DNA of 64,000 nucleotides from Mariniphaga sp. (GCA_024636975.1 JAGXGA010000017.1:62001-126000), one strand, 5' to 3'. Counted from the stretch's first letter, positions 37,067 to 46,682 are shown. Made by a program: numbers and translations. The notes: generated from the sequence alone by a model not told the origin.

Positions 37067-39159
37067 TCAAAATACCTGACTGGTTTCGTTACCCATTAAT
37101 TTCATATGCAGATAAGTATAAATCATAGCATACATTTGTGCCCGCTGTTCATTTGTAGATGCACCAGCATGACCACCCTCAGTGTTTTCATAATAGTAAA
37201 CCTTATATCCCATGTCATTCATTTTAGCTACCATCTTGCGGGCATGCCCCGGATGGACGCGATCGTCGCGGGTAGAGGTGGTGAAAAACACTTCAGGATA
37301 ATGCATCCCCTTTTTTACATTATGATAGGGCGAATACTTCTGGATATACTTCCATTCCTCCTCAATATCAGGGTTTCCGTATTCAGCCATCCAGCTGGCA
37401 CCGGCAAGCAGTTTGTTGTACCGTTGCATATCGAGCAATGGCACAGCACAAACAGCAGCACCATACAAATCGGGACGTTGTGTAATTGCTACCCCTACCA
37501 GCAATCCTCCGTTGCTGCCACCATAAATGCCCAGCTTTTTAGGAGAAGTAATTTTTTTGGCAATCAAGCTTTCAGCTACAGCATGGAAATCATCGAACAC
37601 CCGCTGACGGTTCTCTTTCAAACCAGCCTGATGCCATTCGGGACCAAACTCTCCACCTCCCCGAATATTTGCCAGTACATAAACTCCCCCCTTTTCGAGC
37701 CACGCGGTTCCTGTAAGTGCTGAAAAACGCGGTAGCTGAGGTACTTCGAAACCTCCATAGGCATAAAGCAGGGTAGGATTGGACCCATCAAAATTTATTG
37801 ATTTTGAATGCACAACAAAATACGGAATTTTTGTCCCGTCATTTGATTCAGCTTCAAATTGCTTTACCTGGTATTCATCTGTATTAAACCATGAAGGAAG
37901 TGACTGCAAAGCTTCAACATTTCCTGTAGCAGCATCTCCTAAATAAAGGGTTGACGGATCCAGGAAGTTCTGAAAATAAAAGAAGTACCTATTACTAAAC
38001 CTGCTGGTTGATGCCATTGTAATATTGCCCATATCAGGAGCATTTATTTTTTCTTTTTTCCAGAATTTGTCTTTTCTAAAAGAATACAACTCGCTTTTTA
38101 CATTAACAAGCATATTAACAAGCAGCCGGTCTTTTGTGTTGGAAATACTGGTTACACTTGAACGTTCGTCAGGTATGACCACCGGCTCAAATTCCATTTT
38201 TCCTTTTATTAAATCGTTGTAATGAATGCTTACAACAGCTCCTTTGGGAAACATATTACTTTTCACTGTCCATGCCGACTTAAGCTGAAATATAACCTGG
38301 TCATTAAAAATCGCGTTCAGTTCAATATCTGAAGGTAATTCAAGTTGAATGGTTTTCCCTTTTTCTATGAAATAATATTCTCCCTCATAAAAAGAAGTGC
38401 GACGTGAAATGAGCTGGTAAACCCTTTTTGGAGTGTGGTAGGCAGAACCCCATATACCCATATCATTTTCCCTGCCCTTGAATACTTCATGTGCATCGTT
38501 AATTCCTTCTCCTCTTTTTAAAATTTTTACCTGCATTGGATAACCGGAAGTTGTGAGTCCTTCACCAAAATCGGTTGAAACCATGAGCGTATTTTCATTA
38601 ATCCAACTTGCACTTCCTTTGGCTTCCGGAATATAAAATCCGCCTTCAACAAATGATTTCTTTTCTGAATCAAATTCAAGGATAACAACTGCATCACCGC
38701 CACCTTTTGACAAACTCACAAGGAATTTTTTATAATCGGGATAAAGACCTGAAGCACCTTTAAACACCCATTTAACATTGTCGGTTTCTGAAATTTTGTC
38801 TATGTCGAGTAAAATTTCCCATTCCGGTGTATCATTCAAATAACTCTCCATTGTGGTTCTGCGCCAGATTCCCCTTTTATGCTTTTCATCCTGCCAAAAA
38901 TTATAAACAAAATTACCATATAGCGACGGTTCGGCAATCCTGTCGGTTGAATTCATAATCTCCAGGTTTTTATTGTAAATCTTTTGGTAATCAGGATGGT
39001 CCGAAAAAGCTTCAAGCGATTTCTCATTCCATTTTTTTCCCAATTAAGGGCCTTTTCATCTTCAACAGCTTCCAGCCATTGATTAAAGTCGTTTGTGATT
39101 TGTGCATTCAAAAATTGTGTTGTCATTACAAAAAGAATCAATATAAAATAGTGTTTCAT
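37067..39159 (-). CDS. Prolyl oligopeptidase (S9A-type), split by a frameshift
   Basis: Serine peptidase that cuts short peptides after proline. The long frame (37067-39043) holds the propeller and catalytic domain: GGSNGGLLVGVAI with the nucleophile (Ser549 of the repaired protein), DDRVHPGHARKM with Asp and GGHAGAS with His. Upstream, 39159 in another frame starts MKHYFILILFVMTTQFLNA, a clear signal peptide, and continues WLEAVEDEKALNWE before it breaks at the A7 run 39032-39038. One added A joins the frames into ALNWEKKWNEKSL, which matches the WxxxxNxxSL pattern of the family, for 697 residues, a normal length. The break could be a sequencing error or a real mutation; a lone start at TTG 39043 would remove the signal peptide. 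Confidence 0.88.
39032..39038 (-). other. Homopolymer frameshift site in prolyl oligopeptidase
   Basis: Run of seven A (reverse strand) directly after TGGG. Eight A would restore an uninterrupted family-like sequence; seven shift the frame by one. Confidence 0.8.
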
Positions 39160-39276
39160 ATTATCATTTTTTATTGGTATTTTTAACGAATGTAATAAAT
39201 TACAACCTGTGAAAGAGAATGAAAACAAAAATAATGTTTCTTTTGTAAATTTTTTAAAACGGCCTTTTTATTCAGG

Positions 39277-39297
39277 TACTAAATATTTAATTTAGTA
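39277..39297. repeat. Small hairpin in divergent gap
   Basis: TACTAAAT / ATTTAGTA arms with a five-base loop ATTTA in the 223-bp gap between the prolyl oligopeptidase and the CNNM gene. A nearby 9-bp direct repeat ACCGGTAGA occurs at ~39309-39325. No T tract follows, so an operator or mRNA structure is as likely as a terminator. Confidence 0.45.
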
Positions 39298-39331
39298 TTT
39301 GGAACAATACCGGTAGAACCGGTAGCCCAGC

Positions 39332-39343
39332 TGAAACGTTTCA
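39332..39343. promoter_or_regulatory. LacI/GalR-like operator candidate
   Basis: TGAAACGTTTCA is a perfect 12-bp palindrome with the central CG step typical of LacI-family operators. It lies in the divergent gap 39160-39382, 39 bp before the CNNM start. No LacI gene is in the window. Confidence 0.45.
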
Positions 39344-39382
39344 AATGTTTTAAATGTATTTAGGGATAAATTAATATAATAG

Positions 39383-40459
39383 ATGACAGCATTATTTTTG
39401 TATTTTGCCTTATCAATCATAGTCTCTTTTTTTTGCTCAATGTGGGAGGCAGTTCTTTTAAGTAACACTCCATCTTATGTTGGGCGGCTGCAAACTGAAA
39501 AGCCTAAAATAGGGCATATTCTCACCAAAATGAAAGAAGATATCGACAGGCCGCTTTCAGCCATTTTAACCCTGAATACATTTGCCCACACAGTAGGTGC
39601 ATTAGGAGTAGGTGTCCAGGCAGGTGAATTATTTGGCACCAACCAAATCAGTTTCCTATACATCAATATGACGTATGAATCACTTATCGCCGGAGCTATG
39701 ACACTTGCAATACTAATACTTTCAGAGATAATACCAAAAACCATGGGCGCAGTGTGGTGGCAGCAACTAACTCCTTTTACAGTTAACTCCCTTCGCGTAT
39801 TGCTTGTGGTTCTAGCCCCGTTTGTATGGATGAGCAAGGGAATCACCAAAATGGTGAAAACCGAAAAAGGCCGTAGTGTATTCAGCCGTGCCGATTTTGC
39901 CGCTATGGCTGATGTCGGGCTGCAGAGTGGTGCTCTCGACAGGGAAGAAAAGTCAATTATTCAAAATCTGCTGCGACTTGAAAACCTTAAGGTCAGGGAT
40001 ATCATGACCCCACGTTCGGTTATTGTTACAGTAAATGAAAACCTGAGAATGGATGAAATCTATAAGGAAGTAAAGCCAATGGTATTTTCAAGGATTCCAG
40101 TCTATCACGAAAACCCGGATAATATTACAGGAGTTATATTAAAGGATAATCTATTGGAAAACCTTGCCCAGGATAAACATTCAGTGAAGGCCTCTGAAAT
40201 AAAACGTAACATTCTTTTTGTAAATGATAATTTCACTGTGGCAAAACTGATGGATTCCCTTATTCTGAACCGCGAACACCTTGCAATGGTAGAGGATGAT
40301 TTCGGGAGCGTTGTTGGTTTAGTTACGATGGAAGATTTATTTGAGACCCTCCTGGGGCTGGAAATTGTTGATGAATCGGATAAAGTGGAAGATCTGCAGA
40401 AACTGGCTCTCGAAAAATGGAAAAAAAGGATGGACCAACAGCGCAAAAATCAGCAATAA
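39383..40459 (+). CDS. CNNM/DUF21 domain protein with CBS pair (CorC-like)
   Basis: Inner-membrane protein of 358 residues. The N-terminal ~170 residues form the DUF21/CNNM region with four hydrophobic segments, including SMWEAVLLSNTPSY and NTFAHTVGALGVG, plus LSEIIPKTMGAVWWQ, the family's conserved acidic/proline helix. A CBS pair follows from ~205 (VRDIMTPRSVIVTVNEN) to ~340, ending in LVTMEDLFETLLGLEIVDE. The transporter-associated C-terminal domain of CorC is missing, so it is the short version. Related proteins are linked to magnesium or sodium balance; the actual ion here is unknown. A LacI-like palindrome lies in front of it. The 203 bp after it carry no gene except the next promoter. 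Confidence 0.9.
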   Translation: MTALFLYFALSIIVSFFCSMWEAVLLSNTPSYVGRLQTEKPKIGHILTKMKEDIDRPLSAILTLNTFAHTVGALGVGVQAGELFGTNQISFLYINMTYESLIAGAMTLAILILSEIIPKTMGAVWWQQLTPFTVNSLRVLLVVLAPFVWMSKGITKMVKTEKGRSVFSRADFAAMADVGLQSGALDREEKSIIQNLLRLENLKVRDIMTPRSVIVTVNENLRMDEIYKEVKPMVFSRIPVYHENPDNITGVILKDNLLENLAQDKHSVKASEIKRNILFVNDNFTVAKLMDSLILNREHLAMVEDDFGSVVGLVTMEDLFETLLGLEIVDESDKVEDLQKLALEKWKKRMDQQRKNQQ

Positions 40460-40548
40460 GTATCTCCTGCAACACCCTAACCTTTTTAATTTAAGTTTAA
40501 ATCACGGAAAGATTGCTTCTTAATAAAAGCTCCGGATAAAATTTACAT

Positions 40549-40556
40549 TATTTTTG
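40549..40556 (+). promoter_or_regulatory. Putative -7 box of pfp promoter
   Basis: TATTTTTG matches TAnnTTTG and lies ~106 bp before the pfp ATG, which would leave a leader of about 100 nt. Confidence 0.4.
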
Positions 40557-40662
40557 AATGCATTTTGACTGACTGTTATATGAACTGGAAAATTCACTTT
40601 CAGATATTATAATAAAAAAAACAGGTTTTTAAAACGGGAAGTAATATTAAAATTATATAAAA

Positions 40663-42318
40663 ATGGATATCAGTGCATTGCAAAAGGAAAGGGCTAAATA
40701 TCAGCCCAAATTGCCTAAGTCATTAAGGGGAGGAATTCCAAAACTAGTCGAAGGCAACAAAACACAATCAATAGCCGACCACCAGGAAATTGAAAAATTG
40801 TTTCCGGGTACCAGTGGCATGCCTTTGGTTACTTTCGAAGAGTCAACAAACTCAGGATCGGAAAAACCTGTTAATGTTGGTGTAATTTTATCAGGTGGCC
40901 AGGCTCCGGGAGGTCATAATGTTATTTCAGGAATTTTCGATGGAATTAAGAAAATCAACCCTGAAAGCCGTTTGTATGGATTTCTTGGTGGCCCTGGTGG
41001 ATTGGTCGATCACAAATATGTGGAGTTGACAGCCGAAATTATTGATGAGTACCGGAATACCGGAGGTTTTGATATTATCGGATCAGGCCGTACCAAGCTC
41101 GAAGAGGAAAAACAATTTGATAAAGGGCTTGAAATTGCCAAAGCTCTTGAGTTGAATGCATTGGTGATAATTGGTGGTGATGACTCCAATACAAATGCCT
41201 GTGTGCTTGCTGAATATTACAAGCAAAAGAACTCAGGCATGCAGGTTATCGGTTGTCCAAAAACCATTGACGGTGACCTGAAAAATGAAATGATTGAAAC
41301 GTCATTTGGTTTCGATACAGCAACAAAAGTATACGGCGAACTTATTGGCAACATTCAGCGCGATGCAAACTCTGCAAAAAAGTACTGGCACTTTATCAAA
41401 TTAATGGGACGCTCGGCCTCTCACATTGGATTGGAATGTGCTTTAAAGACACAACCCAATATTACCCTGATATCTGAAGAAGTTGCTGAAAACAAACAGA
41501 CGCTTGACAGCATTGTTGACTATATGGCCGATATAATAGCCAAACGTGCAGCAAATGGTGAAGAGTTTGGGGTAGCGCTTATTCCTGAAGGACTAATTGA
41601 ATTTATCCCTGAGATGAAGGTATTGATTTCTGAACTGAATGATTTATTGGCTGAAGGAACTGAAACAGAAAGGGAATTCAAGATGTTGAAAAAATCGCAT
41701 CAGAGAGAATGGGTTGCCCTTCAGTTGTCGAAAGACTCAGCAGAACTTTTTGAATCGTTGCCGGCAGGAATTGCCAGCCAATTGACACTTGACCGCGACC
41801 CACATGGAAACGTTCAGGTTTCACTAATTGAAACTGAAAAGTTGCTTGGCGAAATGCTGAAAGTTAAACTTGATGAAATGAAATCGGAAGGTAAGTTTAA
41901 AGGAAAATTCAATACACAGTATCACTTCTTTGGTTATGAAGGCCGTTGCGCTGCACCTTCCAATTTCGATGCCGATTACTGTTATTCGCTCGGATACACA
42001 GCTTCAATGTTGGTTTCTGATGGAAAAACCGGATACATGGCCTCTGTCCGGAATCTTACTGCTTCTGCTGAAAATTGGATAGCAGGGGGAGTACCGGTAA
42101 CAATGATGATGAATATGGAAAAACGGCATGGACATATGAAGCCGGTGATTCAAAAAGCTCTTGTTGATTTGAATGGCGCTCCTTATAAATATTTTATTAC
42201 CAAACGAGGCGAATGGGCTTTGGGTACAAATTATATCTATCCAGGACCAATACAATATTTTGGTCCTGCAGAGGTATGCGACCAGCCTACCGAAACATTA
42301 AAACTGGAAAAGGCCTGA
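40663..42318 (+). CDS. pfp: Diphosphate-fructose-6-phosphate 1-phosphotransferase (PPi-PFK)
   Basis: Reversible phosphorylation of fructose 6-phosphate with pyrophosphate, the key step of glycolysis and gluconeogenesis in cells that use PPi instead of ATP. The 551-residue protein belongs to the long PPi-PFK type. N-terminal phosphate loop [18 protein letters not shown], then GGDDSNTNA with Asp174 at the position that blocks ATP use, and PKTIDGD at 199-205 whose Lys200 fits the PPi-specific residue. [13 protein letters not shown] and the C-terminal [14 protein letters not shown] complete the fold. Single gene with its own promoter box and a strong terminator; it gives no sign of a paired ATP-PFK in the window. 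Confidence 0.96.
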   Translation: MDISALQKERAKYQPKLPKSLRGGIPKLVEGNKTQSIADHQEIEKLFPGTSGMPLVTFEESTNSGSEKPVNVGVILSGGQAPGGHNVISGIFDGIKKINPESRLYGFLGGPGGLVDHKYVELTAEIIDEYRNTGGFDIIGSGRTKLEEEKQFDKGLEIAKALELNALVIIGGDDSNTNACVLAEYYKQKNSGMQVIGCPKTIDGDLKNEMIETSFGFDTATKVYGELIGNIQRDANSAKKYWHFIKLMGRSASHIGLECALKTQPNITLISEEVAENKQTLDSIVDYMADIIAKRAANGEEFGVALIPEGLIEFIPEMKVLISELNDLLAEGTETEREFKMLKKSHQREWVALQLSKDSAELFESLPAGIASQLTLDRDPHGNVQVSLIETEKLLGEMLKVKLDEMKSEGKFKGKFNTQYHFFGYEGRCAAPSNFDADYCYSLGYTASMLVSDGKTGYMASVRNLTASAENWIAGGVPVTMMMNMEKRHGHMKPVIQKALVDLNGAPYKYFITKRGEWALGTNYIYPGPIQYFGPAEVCDQPTETLKLEKA

Positions 42319-42336
42319 AAAAATAAAGCTTAAGGG

Positions 42337-42370
42337 TAACCCTTCTGCGCTGCAGAGGGGTTATTTTTTT
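42337..42370 (+). terminator. Terminator of pfp
   Basis: Twelve-base stem TAACCCTTCTGC / GCAGAGGGGTTA with one G-T wobble and a 3-nt loop (42337-42363), followed by seven T. Confidence 0.93.
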
Positions 42371-42376
42371 GCTTAT

Positions 42377-42847
42377 TCAAAATATGTAACGAATTGAAAA
42401 GGCCAGTTCATCACCCGATGGAAACAATCCTCCGTATATATCTATTGCCGGTTTCCAGTCCAAACTAATGTTGAATGGAATGTTCACGAAATTATATTCC
42501 ATTCCTATTATTCCGTCAATTCCAAAAAGCCAGTATTGTTCGTCGTTATCGATCTGCCTGTGATTTTCTCCACGGTACGACCCAACATGTCCTCCAAATC
42601 CATAAAACCAGTTTAACCGGTCAACTTCGAAAGCTTGTTTGTATATCTGATACAGCCCTGTAAAATTATAGCCTTGCCAGCGTGTTGTTACAATTCCTTC
42701 AATAACCTTGTTTGTTCCTATAAAATGTTTTACTGTTAACCCATTTGATGTGCCGGCCCTGATCCCAATACCGGTATTATAATCCTGCGCCCTGGCTGTA
42801 ATTGTTACGATTAAAATTAGTACGAATGAATAAATTAGTTTCTTCAT
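42377..42847 (-). CDS. Outer-membrane beta-barrel-like protein, paralogue 1
   Basis: Function unknown. The 156-residue protein has a signal peptide (about 1-20, cut near ARA-QDY) and alternating hydrophobic strands ending in FSIRYIF, the aromatic C-terminus common in outer-membrane barrels. It shares its design with the next gene (43014-43484): YNTGIGIRAGTSNGLTVKHF, TTRWQGYNFTGLYQI, LNWFYGFGGHVGSY and NIPFNISLDWKPAIDI correspond line by line. It probably is a small surface or periplasmic barrel. The pair sits in the same orientation with 166 bp between, the downstream one having a terminator. I can say nothing on substrate. Confidence 0.78.
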   Translation of the reverse strand: MKKLIYSFVLILIVTITARAQDYNTGIGIRAGTSNGLTVKHFIGTNKVIEGIVTTRWQGYNFTGLYQIYKQAFEVDRLNWFYGFGGHVGSYRGENHRQIDNDEQYWLFGIDGIIGMEYNFVNIPFNISLDWKPAIDIYGGLFPSGDELAFSIRYIF

Positions 42848-42952
42848 GTTTTATTATTTGTTTAGTATAACATTTAAGAAGAGGCATGGTTTGATTATCT
42901 ACACTTTTGAATTCTTCAGTTAAAATCCCATAAGTTCAATTTTAATTTTTCA

Positions 42953-42996
42953 TAAAAAAAAAAGGCTGCCCAATATTTCGATTGAACAGCCTTTTT
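42953..42996 (-). terminator. Terminator of barrel paralogue 2
   Basis: Reverse strand: stem AAAGGCTG / CAGCCTTT (42961-42968 and 42987-42994) with an inner CAAT / ATTG pairing, running into nine T. Lies 18 bp after the stop of the 43014 gene. Confidence 0.85.
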
Positions 42997-43013
42997 TATT
43001 AATTCAGAGATTA

Positions 43014-43484
43014 TTAGAATATATACCTTATGGAAAGTGCTCCGCTATCGAACCAAAAGCCAGTGTAACCCACTATGTCAAAATAGGGCTTCCAATCGAG
43101 GCTGATATTGAATGGGATCGGTTCAATATTGTATTCAATGCCAATTATCCCATCCACTCCGATTACAGTATAGGCACTATTGCCAAACCGTGGATTGAAG
43201 TGATCGTCATTCCAGAATCCAATATGGCCTCCCACACCGTAATACCAGTTCAGGCGTGGGGTATCAAATGCCTGGTCATGAATTTCATATAACCCTGTAA
43301 TTTTCAAACCCTGCCAACGGGTAGACAGGATTCCTTCCAGCGCTTTATCTGAACTGATAAAATGTTTTAATGTGATGCCATTAAATGTTCCGCCCCTGAA
43401 GCCGATTCCGGTGTTGTAATCTTGTGCACCTGCCATAGCAACAACAAAAAATAATCCGATAAATACAATAGCAAATTTTCTCAT
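43014..43484 (-). CDS. Outer-membrane beta-barrel-like protein, paralogue 2
   Basis: Sister of the 42377 gene, also 156 residues and the same arrangement: signal peptide to about residue 20, then YNTGIGFRGGTFNGITLKHF, STRWQGLKITGLYEI, LNWYYGVGGHIGFW, PIPFNISLDWKPYFDIVG and a final LSIRYIF. Exactly equal length and the matching blocks indicate a tandem duplication. The aromatic tail and strand pattern suggest an outer-membrane barrel; the function is not known. It has its own terminator and is separated from DUF4159 by 70 bp. Confidence 0.78.
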   Translation of the reverse strand: MRKFAIVFIGLFFVVAMAGAQDYNTGIGFRGGTFNGITLKHFISSDKALEGILSTRWQGLKITGLYEIHDQAFDTPRLNWYYGVGGHIGFWNDDHFNPRFGNSAYTVIGVDGIIGIEYNIEPIPFNISLDWKPYFDIVGYTGFWFDSGALSIRYIF

Positions 43485-43554
43485 TTTTGTTATGTTTTAC
43501 ATTATTTCAATAAGTTATAATTTGAAGTTCTTTATTTTAGCTCAGGATATCAAT

Positions 43555-44205
43555 TTAATGGTTGAAAACATAAGAAATGATGTTGGCACCCATTTTTAAT
43601 GCAATTTCGCGCAATTCAGGTGAATTGTTATGAACAGCTGCATCTTCCCATCCATCACTGATATCCGATTCATAAGTATAAAGACAAACTAACCGGTCTT
43701 CAATAAAAATGCCAAATGCCTGAGGTGGTTTATTATCGTGTTCATGGATTTTTGGCAACCCTTCGCTGAAGCTGTATTTTTGATTAAAAAGTGAATGTGA
43801 AGCAGGGAGCTCCACCAACTCCTTATCGGGAAAGACTTTTTTTAGCTCCCGCCTGAAATATTCATCCAGTCCGTAATTGTCATCTACATGAAGAAATCCA
43901 CCTCCTTCCAAATAGGTTTTCAGATTGAAAGCTTCGTTATCGGAAAGGACAATATTCCCATGCCCTGTCATGTGGACAAAAGGAAAATTAAACAGTTCGG
44001 GACTACCCACTTCAACTGTGGAAGGTTCCGGATGTATATTGGTTTTCATCTGGTTATTACAGAACTCAATTAAATTAGGCAATGCCGTTGGATCGGCATA
44101 CCAGTCGCCACCGCCCCCGTATTTCAGTAAGGCAATACGGGTTGATTGGCCGTAACCTGCCAAAGTGAAAGTGAAAAATAGCATGAAAAAAATAATAAAT
44201 CTCAT
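43555..44205 (-). CDS. DUF4159 domain protein, exported
   Basis: Predicted periplasmic protein of 216 residues with a signal peptide (hydrophobic 1-16, cut near GYG-QST). The remainder matches the DUF4159 pattern: RIALLKYGGGGDWYADPTALPN, FPFVHMTGHGNIVL, LEGGGFLHVDDNYG and VELPASHSLFNQKYSF. The fold is related to class I glutamine amidotransferase-like domains; a MTGHG turn takes the nucleophile-elbow place but has no Cys. The protein family often sits in gene clusters with MoxR ATPase and VWA proteins, which are not seen here. Function unknown. Confidence 0.85.
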   Translation of the reverse strand: MRFIIFFMLFFTFTLAGYGQSTRIALLKYGGGGDWYADPTALPNLIEFCNNQMKTNIHPEPSTVEVGSPELFNFPFVHMTGHGNIVLSDNEAFNLKTYLEGGGFLHVDDNYGLDEYFRRELKKVFPDKELVELPASHSLFNQKYSFSEGLPKIHEHDNKPPQAFGIFIEDRLVCLYTYESDISDGWEDAAVHNNSPELREIALKMGANIISYVFNH

Positions 44206-44264
44206 TTTGAAAAATTTCTGAAAATTACAATTTCCTGTTGATTCATAAAAACAACTGCAAAATT

Positions 44265-44966
44265 TTATTCATTTATCAGGTTAACAATATGACAGGCTAC
44301 AATTCCCGCAGTTTCAGTCCTGAGACGGGAAGTCCCAAGTGAAATTTCCCTGAATCCATGCATTTGCGCCAGTGTGATTTCCTCTTTGCTGAAATCACCC
44401 TCAGGACCGATTAAAATCAAAACCGAATCTTCTTTTGCTACAACATTTTTTAAATGCGACATTTCTCCTCCCTGGCAATGGGCTATATACTTTAGAGAAG
44501 AGGTCGTACCTCTTATGAATTCTTCAAACGATGTTAAACTGTTAATTTGGGGGAGGTATGCTTTTAACGATTGTTTCATTGCTGAAATGACCACTTTTTC
44601 CAATCTTTCTGATTTAATTGTTTTGCGTTCGCTGTTCTCGCACAACAGGAACGAAACCGAATCGACACCTATTTCAGTGGCTTTCTCCAAAAACCATTCA
44701 AGTCTGTCGGTATTTTTTGTTGGTGCTATGGCTATATGAACTTCAAAATTTCTTTTTCCATACTGTGGTTTAAATTCAATAATTTCAAGCTGGCATTTTT
44801 TTGGATTGGGGTTTGATATTTCAGCAGTATAAAATCCTCCTTTGCCATCGGTTAACTGAATGCGGCTGCCTGATCCAAGGCGCAATACTTTTACTGCATG
44901 TTTTGATTCTGCTTCATCTAAAAAAATTTCATTACCCGAAATATTGGGCATGTAAAATAATTGCAT
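44265..44966 (-). CDS. rsmE: 16S rRNA m3U1498 methyltransferase RsmE
   Basis: SPOUT-class methyltransferase that makes N3-methyl-U1498 in 16S rRNA with S-adenosylmethionine. The 233-residue protein has the N-terminal PUA-like part (FYMPNISGNEIFLDEAESKH) and the knot: SLKYIAHC, LILIGPEGDFSKEEI and SLGTSRLRTETAGI, the last two being the SAM-binding loops. I start it at ATG 44966, not at the TTG six bases upstream, because a TAAATTTG box lies immediately before it. Single gene. Confidence 0.95.
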   Translation of the reverse strand: MQLFYMPNISGNEIFLDEAESKHAVKVLRLGSGSRIQLTDGKGGFYTAEISNPNPKKCQLEIIEFKPQYGKRNFEVHIAIAPTKNTDRLEWFLEKATEIGVDSVSFLLCENSERKTIKSERLEKVVISAMKQSLKAYLPQINSLTSFEEFIRGTTSSLKYIAHCQGGEMSHLKNVVAKEDSVLILIGPEGDFSKEEITLAQMHGFREISLGTSRLRTETAGIVACHIVNLINE

Positions 44967-44990
44967 GGTCAAAAATTTGGTTACTTACTG

Positions 44991-44998
44991 CAAATTTA
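44991..44998 (-). promoter_or_regulatory. Putative -7 box of rsmE promoter
   Basis: Reverse-strand TAAATTTG, an exact TAnnTTTG match, 24 bp before the rsmE start. Confidence 0.5.
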
Positions 44999-45269
44999 GA
45001 TTAAAATAAGTAGAGTTCCTTATTCATGGTAGTGAATTGAACATTTACCTTTTAATTTATTTCATTTTTTAACGTGTAAATGTTAAACTTTTGTATTTTC
45101 ATCCAGTCAAAATAAATTTAGATTAATATTATCTGTTTCATGATTTTTCAATCGCTTTATTCCGGGTACAATATTCCTGTTATCAGAAGGTTTCCGCATA
45201 TATACGTATGAAAACACTTCATCATGAAACACTGCTTTGACCTATTTATTCAATATTTAAATAAATGAT
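44999..45269. other. Non-coding gap before the Gfo/Idh gene
   Basis: The rest of this 303-bp gap shows no gene. It has an inverted repeat AACATTTAC / GTAAATGTT (45040-45048 and 45076-45084) with a 27-nt loop. A TTTTG-rich stretch at ~45088 could be a weak promoter for the gene at 45270, but no exact TAnnTTTG match was found. Confidence 0.5.
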
Positions 45270-46682
45270 ATGAAAGAATCATCGAATCAATTAAATCGAA
45301 GGAAATTTTTGGGTTTATCAGCCCTTGGATTAACCGGACTTACTATTTTACCCAGCTGGACCATTAACGGTATTAAGGTTGCACCCAGCGACAGGGTAGT
45401 GCTTGGCTTTATTGGTGCCGGACGTCAGGCACTTTCTGATTTTACAAGCTTTAGCAGTGTACCTGGTGTTCAGGTTGCTGCCGTTTGTGATGTGGATACC
45501 ATGAAACAGGTTCGCTTTAAACAGCGTGTAGAAGAGTGGCAAAAGAAACTGAACGTTTCTCCGCGTTGCGACATGTATGAACAGTATGAAGAGCTGCTTG
45601 AAAGAAGGGATATCGATGCAGTGGAAGTTGTTACTCCCGACCATTGGCATGCCCTACAGACCATTCATGCCATGCAGGCTGGAAAAGACGTATATGTGCA
45701 GAAACCACTGGCCTATACAATTAAAGAGGGTTTGGTTATGGTTGATGTGGCCAATAAAAATAAAAAAGTGGTTCAGGTAGGAAGCCAGCAACGCTCAAGC
45801 AAAGAGTTTCAAAAAGCCATTGAGCTGGTTCGGAACGGTAAAATCGGGCACATCGAAAAGATATATGCCAAAGTAGGCGATCCGCCCAAGCCTTTGGACC
45901 TTCCTGAGGAATCTGTTCCGGGAAACCTGAACTTCAATCTTTGGATGGGACCGTTGAATGACCCGAACATCCATTACCACCCCGATTTATGTCCACCAAT
46001 CTCATTGGAACCCGCCGAGCAGGAAAAGCTTTGGGGAGCCTGGCGCTGGTACCGCGAAACAGGAAACGGGTTTACTGCCGACTGGGGAGCGCATATGTTT
46101 GATATAGCTCAGGCCGCTATTGGTATGGACGGCTCGGGTCCGGCAGAATATATTCCAAAAGGATATAATGGCACTGAATACCTGACATTCAAATACCTGA
46201 ATGGAATAGTAATGACTGAGCAGCCCTACCTCGAAGATCAGCCTTCGGCACAGGGGATTAAATTTATAGGAACAAACGGATGGATCGAAGTGGCAAGAGG
46301 ATATCTGAATGCATCCGATGCATCGTTGGTGCCTGAAGAACTTGCTGGTCGCAGGCCAGGACAAAGGATGGATGCCGCAGCACGTGAACAATTTGAAAAA
46401 GAACGCAGCAAGAGGCGCGCTGAACAACGCGAAGGCCTGGCTTTCGAAATCAGTTCTCCGCATATGCAGAATTTTATCGATTCGGTAAAGTCACGTCAGA
46501 AACCAATTGCTTCAATTGAAGTAGGTTGCAGTACGAATACCCTTTGCTGCTTAGGTAACATTGCCACCGAACTTAAACGCCCTGTAAACTGGGATCCCGC
46601 AACCCTGAGATTTGTTGACGATAAGGAAGCTGCAAATCACAGACTGTACCACTATGAGTACAGGAGACCTTATAAGCTTTGA
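45270..46682 (+). CDS. Exported Gfo/Idh/MocA family oxidoreductase
   Basis: NAD(P)-dependent sugar oxidoreductase predicted to pass through the Tat system: NRRKFLGLSALGLTGL is a clear twin-arginine signal. The 470-residue protein has the Rossmann core (LGFIGAGRQALSDFTS), a WHALQTIHAMQAGKDVY block, and QKPLAYTIKEG with the Lys of the family motif. The C-terminal domain holds DWGAHMFDIAQAAIGMD and RRPYKL ends the protein. Such exported enzymes often bind their cofactor tightly. It is followed after 23 bp by a TIM-barrel isomerase with its own signal, a pairing known from Bacteroidota operons that oxidise and remodel glycosides. Confidence 0.92.
   Translation: MKESSNQLNRRKFLGLSALGLTGLTILPSWTINGIKVAPSDRVVLGFIGAGRQALSDFTSFSSVPGVQVAAVCDVDTMKQVRFKQRVEEWQKKLNVSPRCDMYEQYEELLERRDIDAVEVVTPDHWHALQTIHAMQAGKDVYVQKPLAYTIKEGLVMVDVANKNKKVVQVGSQQRSSKEFQKAIELVRNGKIGHIEKIYAKVGDPPKPLDLPEESVPGNLNFNLWMGPLNDPNIHYHPDLCPPISLEPAEQEKLWGAWRWYRETGNGFTADWGAHMFDIAQAAIGMDGSGPAEYIPKGYNGTEYLTFKYLNGIVMTEQPYLEDQPSAQGIKFIGTNGWIEVARGYLNASDASLVPEELAGRRPGQRMDAAAREQFEKERSKRRAEQREGLAFEISSPHMQNFIDSVKSRQKPIASIEVGCSTNTLCCLGNIATELKRPVNWDPATLRFVDDKEAANHRLYHYEYRRPYKL

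Noticed and set aside
39032-39038. Programmed ribosomal frameshift in the oligopeptidase
   Set aside because: No slippery heptamer of known type with a downstream structure or internal Shine-Dalgarno; a simple indel explains it better.
45040-45084. Inverted repeat as a terminator or riboswitch
   Set aside because: Nine-base AT-rich arms with a 27-nt loop and no T tract; too weak for either claim.
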